Below are positions 59,262 through 64,000 of a stretch of 64,000 nt of DNA, in pieces. The stretch is from contig NC_057019.1 in the NCBI RefSeq assembly GCF_000002595.2, positions 1,554,194-1,618,193 of the forward strand, in the 5' to 3' direction. Source of the stretch: Chlamydomonas reinhardtii (Eukaryota; Chlorophyta; Chlorophyceae; Chlamydomonadales; Chlamydomonadaceae). Made by a program: the position numbers and the translations under genes. How positions within the stretch are numbered: position 1 is the first letter of the stretch; the number at the start of each line of letters is the position of its first letter. Under the pieces are notes generated by a model. It did not search any database and had not been told where the DNA came from. It worked only from the letters and a program-made list of their open reading frames with translations.

Positions 59262-60248
59262 GCCATGACAGTCAATCCTGCGCCGGCGACATGTCTAAAC
59301 CCACACCTGGCCAAACTCGCAGTCTAGGGCCTTGTAAATGCAAATCAAGCATGCACGTAAGTTCAGGCAAGTAAACGCGGTGGGCCGGCCATCCCCTCCC
59401 AGAACCACCTAGCGCCGAGCTCGGGGCGGGGCAGGGTGGGGCTCCAGTCAAGCCTGCCCCGGCGACATGTCTAAACCCACACCTGGCCAAACTCGCAGTC
59501 TAGGGCCTTGTAAATGCAGATCAAGCATGCACGTAAGTTCAGGCAAGTAAACGCGGTGGGCCGGCCATCCGCTCCCAGAACCACCTAGCGCCGGGCTCGG
59601 GGCTGGGCAGGGTGGGCTCCCAGTCAATCCTGCCCCGGCGACATGTCTAANNNNNNNNNNNNNNNNNNNNNNNNNNNNNNNNNNNNNNNNNNNNNNNNNN
59701 NNNNNNNNNNNNNNNNNNNNNNNNNNNNNNNNNNNNNNNNNNNNNNNNNNCAGGCAAGTAAGCGCGGTGGGCCGGCATCCGCTCCCAAACGACTACACCG
59801 GGCTCGGGGCTGGGCAGGGTGGGGCTCCAGTCAAGCCTGCGCCGGCGACATGTCTGTACCCACACCTGGCCATACTCGCAGTCTAGGGCCTTGTAAATGC
59901 AGATCAAGCATGCACGTAAGTTCAGGCAAGTAAGCGCGGTGGGCCGGCCATCCACTCCCAGAACCACCTAGCACCGGGCTCGGGGCTGGGCAGGGTGGGG
60001 CTCCAGTCAAGCCTGCCCCGGCGACATGTCTAAACCCACACGACCTGGCCAAACTCGCAGTCTAGGGCCTTGTAAATGCAGATCAAGCATGCACGTAAGT
60101 TCAGGCAAGTAAGCGCGGTGGGCCGGCCATCCGCTCCCAGAACCACCTAGCACCGGGCTCGGGGCTGGGCAGGGTGGGGCTCCAGTCAAGCCTGCACCGG
60201 CGACATGTCTAAACCCACACCTGGCCAAACTCACAGTCTAGGGCCTTG
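59262..60248 (+). repeat. 177-bp satellite, about six units, interrupted by an assembly gap
   Basis: The anchor GACATGTCTAAACCC recurs at 59287, 59464, 59640, (gap), 59847 (variant), 60023 and 60202, a 176-179 bp period. Units include CTCGCAGTCTAGGGCCTTG, AAGCATGCACGTAAGTTCAGG and GGGCTCGGGGCTGGGCAGGG. Copies are over 95 percent alike by eye, implying recent amplification. Short ORFs of about 75 codons in each unit are repeat artefacts. Confidence 0.92.
59651..59750. other. Assembly gap (100 N)
   Basis: Exactly 100 N bases inside the satellite. The flanking units would be a normal spacing apart only if the real sequence differs from 100 bp, so the true number of units is unknown. Confidence 0.99.
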
Positions 60249-60297
60249 CATACTTCTTACGGGTAATGCAACAGTGCTAACCCATGTACACCCCGTA

Positions 60298-62810
60298 TTA
60301 TGCGCCACAAAAATCGACATCGGCTGCCGCACGCTTCTTGCCAGCAACGGCGTTGGCCCGAACAGCCAGAGCCGGAGGCTTCCGCCAGACTTGCCAAAAC
60401 AAAAGCGATGGCATGCGTCCAGTACAAGGGTTCATCACAACTCCACGCACGCATGCCGCCTTCTGTGCCTCGATGGCGGCCTTACGCTCTGCTGCCATAC
60501 AAGACGCGACCCGCCTGGCAGCCCCGACACCATCCTTGCTGTTGGCAGCGTCTACCTCCTCGAGCTGGTCCCGCTGCTTGGCGTCCAGCTCGTCCACTCC
60601 ATACGCAGCGCCCAGCTGTGCCAGCGCGTTCACATCCTTGAACCGCAGGAAGTGGCTGGAGCCCCACCGGATGATCTTGCCGGTTGTCTGAAGGGGCCTG
60701 GTGCCGTGCACGATGGTGTTGGCAGCGAACACGACGATGGTGAAGTCCAGTGGTTGAAAGGAGATGCCCAGCGATGGCAGCACGAACTCGCCCCCAGCGA
60801 TGATGCCGCTGTGCCTATGAAACCACAGGATGATAGTCCAGACACCTGTGCATAGCAGCACATGGTTCGTTAAGAAACTTCTGGATGCCGCCGTACAACC
60901 TGCGAGATGGGATCCACTCCACTCCCGCTGCTTACAGCAGTGTAGAGCTAGTAGTGCGTTGCGGGCAAACATACAGGCCCCGTGCGCCCAGCGAAGATGA
61001 ATGGTGCCAACCCACCATCGTCAGTGTCGAGGTGCAGCATCACGCCCTGATTCTCGGTGAGAGAGATGATGTTTGTGGCAGTCGCGCCAAGCATGAAGGG
61101 CTTGCCTTGCTCGGTGATCACCAGGTCCCTGCGGCAGAAGCAACAGGAGCCAACTCAGCAAGGGTGATCACAGCACTAGGTGTGTCGCACGTCATTTTAC
61201 GCATTGCGAGCTAGCAGCACAGCAACAACACCACTCACCGGTACGCCGGCATGAAACTCAGGCGCTTCTCAACGACGCTCCATACAGTCTCCGCCAGGCG
61301 CTGCAGGCTGACATCATTAGCCTTGCCGTAGACGTTGCTGGTGACACGGGCGCGGTGCGCCACGGCGTACCTGTGACCCACCACGGGAAGGGGTGGGATC
61401 GGTCAGGAGCTGGCTGCGTGGTAGGGTGGGAGTGTAGCCATGCGAGAGGAAAGGCTGCTTGACTGTGGCACCACCGTCCTTCCCAATAGGCTTAAGTTGG
61501 GACGATGGTAAGCCGGGCTGCCCAGTGCCCAGCACAAACTCGCGAGCTCACAGCGCAAGACTCGGTTGTTTGGCCACGGTGCTTTGGTTTCCCCTGTGCC
61601 TTGCCCACGCACCCTTTCGAGATGGCCTTGCCGTCATTCTGTATCAGCGCGTTGCCGGTCATGTTCACCTGCCAGGATGTGCAGTCGGCATGTCATATTG
61701 CTGTGCAAATGCGCAGTCCTGTGCGGCTTATGCGGCCCAGTGCCTGACACGCGGGCTCGGCCCACTTACCGTGTGGTCCCCACCGAAACGGTCCACAGTC
61801 GCGAACTGCCCCTTGCTGACCAGGTTGTCGTACTCGGCGCAGATTATGTCTGTCTCCTTGCCAATTGGCACCTACGTGTCGGCATGGATAGATGGTCAGA
61901 CATTAGGAACTGCGGGGCAGCTACTTTAGGAACCCACATGTCTGCAAGCCTATTACTCGCCCAGGAGGCCACCATATACTCGCCTGTAGGACACATGCCA
62001 CCACGCCAGTTGCCTTGCCGCTCAGCTCGCCCCATGAGGGGCGAAAGGCGGGGCCATCAAAGGATGGCTTGAATAAGGAGCCCTCTCCCCCCTCCACCTC
62101 CCCCGCCGGCTCCTTTACAGCTGTGTAGAAAACCACCTCCTGCCCCGTCACACATCGACAGCCCCGGAACATCTCGTCGCATGCTGGGCCCCACTTGTCA
62201 CCGTCAGCCTTGCGGGCGGCCACCGCGGCGCTGTTGCTTTGCTGCAGGGCCCTGGCGTCTACCAAATACGACGTGTGCCGGCCCGGCGTGAGCGAGACGC
62301 CCATAGCAAGCGACAGGTCCGCGTCGACAGCAGTGCTTTGGATGGCGACGACATGGCTGGGCAGCGGGGGGTTCGGCACCGAGTCAACGCGCCGGATAGC
62401 CCGGGCGATGTCGGGGTTCGGGGCAGAATACTCCAGCGACAGGACCTTGAAGGCAGGGTCCACGGGGAATTGACTGCAGCGAAAAGCAGCGCGAGGTCGC
62501 GGGGGTCAACACTTCCGCAATCCCCGATTTCCCCCACGCTAATACCACAGCGGCCAGCGCTGTATACTTCACTCACCCGCAGAATGACCCCCCGGCCGCT
62601 TCCATTTGAGCTGTCGCTTCCTTGCGAGCTGTCGCCTCCAAAATCGCGAGTGACTTGCGAGCAGACCTGCGCATAGAAGGCCAGCGTTCCTCAGTTGAAT
62701 GTCGCGTGAGAACACCGTTTGGTGCGCTGCTGTTCTACTCACTGCGACCAGCGCTGCGGCAGCTGTGCATTCTGAACGAGCTGGTACTCCGATGCTAGGG
62801 CGACACTCAT
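60298..62810 (-). CDS. 2-oxoglutarate/Fe(II) dioxygenase, TET/JBP-like, 532 aa
   Basis: Eight exons close in frame, in transcript order: 62810-62743, 62666-62577, 62473-61984, 61871-61770, 61668-61613, 61370-61239, 61128-61016, 60845-60298. Intron 3 has a GC donor (CAG/GCGAGT). The C-terminal half has the double-stranded beta-helix signature: VMLHLDTDDG with His345 and Asp347 as the HxD metal pair, VWTIILWFHRH, GGEFVLPSLGISF (from about 369), then TIVVFAANTIVHGTRPL with the distal His397 and a nearby Arg (400 or 410) to hold 2-oxoglutarate. The 50-residue Asp-to-His spacing and the W..GGxFxLPxLGxxF pattern fit TET/JBP enzymes, which oxidise 5-methylcytosine or thymine in DNA. A 30-residue charged helix (QLEEVDAANSKDGVG... 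AAERKAAIEAQKAA) and a basic tail follow. It starts 174 bp inside the right inverted repeat and reads inward. Other 2OG oxygenase families remain possible. Confidence 0.72.
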
Positions 62811-62983
62811 TTTGCTATTTTAATGTATAGAGAAGCAACTTGCATGTGTATTACTATTGGACAATGCTCATTCTGCTCATTGACCCGGACTTCCCCAAGT
62901 CGCGCGAGATGGGACCCAGCTGAATCGGTCAGTATTAACCCGGCAAGACGTACCTGTACGCATACAGTATTTAGTTCGAGGCA

Positions 62984-63059
62984 TGTATTAATAAGCCACA
63001 ACCGCCTCCTCTGCGTTTCGTTGACCTCGCGTTTCCTCATACCCGCCCCCAACTACTTG
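62984..63059 (-). repeat. Right inverted repeat of the 17.9-kb element
   Basis: 62984-63039 is the exact reverse complement of 45207-45262 (56 of 56). The match fades outward to 63059. It sits 174 bp upstream of the dioxygenase start. Confidence 0.85.
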
Positions 63060-63074
63060 CTGGAGTCTACCTAT

Positions 63075-63203
63075 AATAGATACAGTCAGGTCAGTAATTT
63101 AGACATCCTGAAGCAGCGTCTTACTGGCATGCTGCAAGTTTGCGAGGGCGCGGCCCACGATGCGAACTTCGCCGCGCTGTTCTGCACCGCGACGCAGCTT
63201 TAA
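63075..63203 (+). CDS. Orphan 3' coding exon next to the element (tentative)
   Basis: An open frame with GC-rich, coding-like codon use ends at TAA 63201-63203. Its last residues include LDILKQRLTGMLQVCEGAAH and FAALFCTATQL. Several possible acceptors lie just upstream (63075-63095). No 5' partner exon was found between here and the dioxygenase or to the left of the element. It may be the tail of a host gene separated from its 5' part by the insertion, or a chance frame. Confidence 0.3.
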   Translation, partial: NRYSQVSNLDILKQRLTGMLQVCEGAAHDANFAALFCTATQL

Positions 63204-63297
63204 GTTGTTATCAAGTTGCTGTGTGATAAGTATAGATGACCAGCATCATAAAAAACACGGCTTCCTCCAACCGCGGCCCCTGTCCCAACCATGCAGG

Positions 63298-64000
63298 ATG
63301 CCGACCGAGCTCGGCGCCACTTTCAGGAAGGACCTATTCAGCAAGGAGGTGGAGGGTTGGCTCGGGCGAGCAACCCCTGCGGATCGGGAACGCTTTGAGC
63401 GCGTTTTTGAAAGCATACGGTCCGTCACCGAGGCGAAGCAGTCCCCAGATGCGCACGCGGACTTCGTAAACTCGACGCTAGACAAGATGCGCCGGCGCGG
63501 CTCCTCCGCCGCTGCTGGCCCCAGCAGCAAGCGCCCGCCGCTGGCCCCAGGCGGTGCCACCGTTGTGGCTCAGGGCTGGTCTTACACAGCGACACGTGCT
63601 GCCCTGAGCCGGCCCGAGACCCAGTCCACGCTTGCAAGCCTGACGGACAGGGTGGCAGAGGAGCAGGCGGCGGCAGCCGCGGCCGCGGAGCGCGAGCGCT
63701 CTGCTGAGCCCCGGCCGCACAGCGCACCTAATAAAAACAACAGCAACGACGCTGTGCCCGCTACCGCCGCGGGCGGTCGCGACCGTGAACTCACCAGCTT
63801 CGACCGGGCTGCCGCACGGCGGCGCGCCATCTCCTTCGGCGCCCCCTCCACCGCCTCGGGAAGCGCGGACGCCACCGCCGGCAGCATCACGGACAAGAAC
63901 GCTGTGGCCGCAGCCGTCGCCGCGTACCAGCTGCAGCAGCAGCGCGCTCAGCAGACAGCTACAGCTGCGGGGGCGGCGGGCGCGACGGGCATCGTGGGCG
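63298..64000 (+). CDS. Partial protein, N-terminal part (unrecognised), runs off the window
   Basis: Starting at ATG 63298 (MPTELGATFRKDLFSKEVEG) the frame is open to the right edge. The first 60 residues are helical and charged (ADRERFERVFESIRSVTEAK; HADFVNSTLDKMRRRG), followed by Ala/Ser/Arg/Gln-rich low complexity with short helices (LASLTDRVAEEQAAAAAAAE; FDRAAARRRAISFGAPS) and a Gln-rich stretch. Another ATG 7 bases upstream is in a frame that soon stops, and a possible splice acceptor (CCATGCAG) abuts the chosen ATG. No domain recognised. Confidence 0.6.
   Translation, partial: MPTELGATFRKDLFSKEVEGWLGRATPADRERFERVFESIRSVTEAKQSPDAHADFVNSTLDKMRRRGSSAAAGPSSKRPPLAPGGATVVAQGWSYTATRAALSRPETQSTLASLTDRVAEEQAAAAAAAERERSAEPRPHSAPNKNNSNDAVPATAAGGRDRELTSFDRAAARRRAISFGAPSTASGSADATAGSITDKNAVAAAVAAYQLQQQRAQQTATAAGAAGATGIVG

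Larger units (their letters stand above)
45187..63059 (+). mobile_element. Candidate large DNA transposon with inverted repeats and four cargo genes
   Basis: A perfect 56-bp inverted repeat brackets four intron-rich genes: a transposase-like gene with an exon array (+), a protein kinase (-), a Cys-rich protein (+) and a TET/JBP-like dioxygenase (-). The outer two genes start just inside the repeats and read inward, as expected if the repeats are the ends of one unit. TET/JBP genes are known companions of KDZ-class transposons in fungi and are also expanded in chlorophytes, which suggests that class. I found no convincing target-site duplication outside the repeats, so the true termini may lie somewhat beyond them. 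The transposase assignment is tentative. An assembly gap at 59651-59750 makes the length approximate. The alternative is a host gene cluster flanked by chance inverted copies of a smaller repeat. Confidence 0.55.

Noticed and set aside
59262-60248. Series of about 75-codon minus-strand ORFs in the satellite
   Set aside because: One near-identical ORF per repeat unit with no other evidence of coding.

Overview
The window is nuclear DNA of a volvocalean (Chlamydomonas-type) green alga. It has very GC-rich coding sequence, many short introns with GTGAG/GTGCG-type donors and CAG acceptors, long GT/CA microsatellites inside introns, Ala/Gly/Ser/Gln homopolymer runs in proteins, an octotricopeptide-repeat (OPR) protein, and TGTAA motifs that could act as polyadenylation signals. 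No bacterial operon, CRISPR array, rRNA or tRNA was seen. Exon limits were worked out by hand from splice sites and codon phase. Every multi-exon model below closes in frame from start to stop, but individual boundaries may be off by a base.

Layout of the host part. 1-450 (-) is the N-terminal part of a membrane protein. 1274-9313 (+) is a 16-exon gene for an unrecognised 1348-residue protein. 10539-10718 (-) is mitochondrial ribosomal protein L33. 11660-13323 (+) is a small protein with a hydrophobic stretch and a coiled coil. 14911-23597 (-) is a 21-exon oxysterol-binding-protein-related protein with a PH domain. 23818-24565 (-) is a LYRM1-like LYR protein. 25182-26975 (-) is an unrecognised signal-anchor protein. 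27815-34874 (+) is a very large OPR protein, probably an organellar RNA factor. 37642-38228 (-) is DPH3 (diphthamide/Elongator). 41303-43913 (-) is a multi-pass membrane protein with a zinc ribbon. Repeat-rich intergenic DNA separates several of these.

The unusual part is 45.19-63.06 kb. A perfect 56-bp inverted repeat (45207-45262 and 62984-63039, extending imperfectly to 45187 and 63059) brackets 17.9 kb holding four intron-bearing genes. They are a 24-exon gene whose middle resembles a DDE-type transposase and whose 3' end is a tandemly amplified exon array; a protein kinase; a Cys-rich protein; and a 2-oxoglutarate/Fe(II) dioxygenase resembling the TET/JBP DNA-base oxidases. The two outer genes start just inside the inverted repeats and read inward. 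The two middle genes diverge from one promoter region. I read this as a large cargo-bearing DNA transposon, possibly of the KDZ (Kyakuja-Dileera-Zisupton) class, which is known to travel with TET/JBP genes. The element call is inference. The inverted repeat and the gene models are seen directly.

Inside the element lie a 177-bp satellite and a 100-N assembly gap (59651-59750), so its exact length is uncertain. To its right are a short orphan coding stretch and the beginning of another gene that runs off the window.
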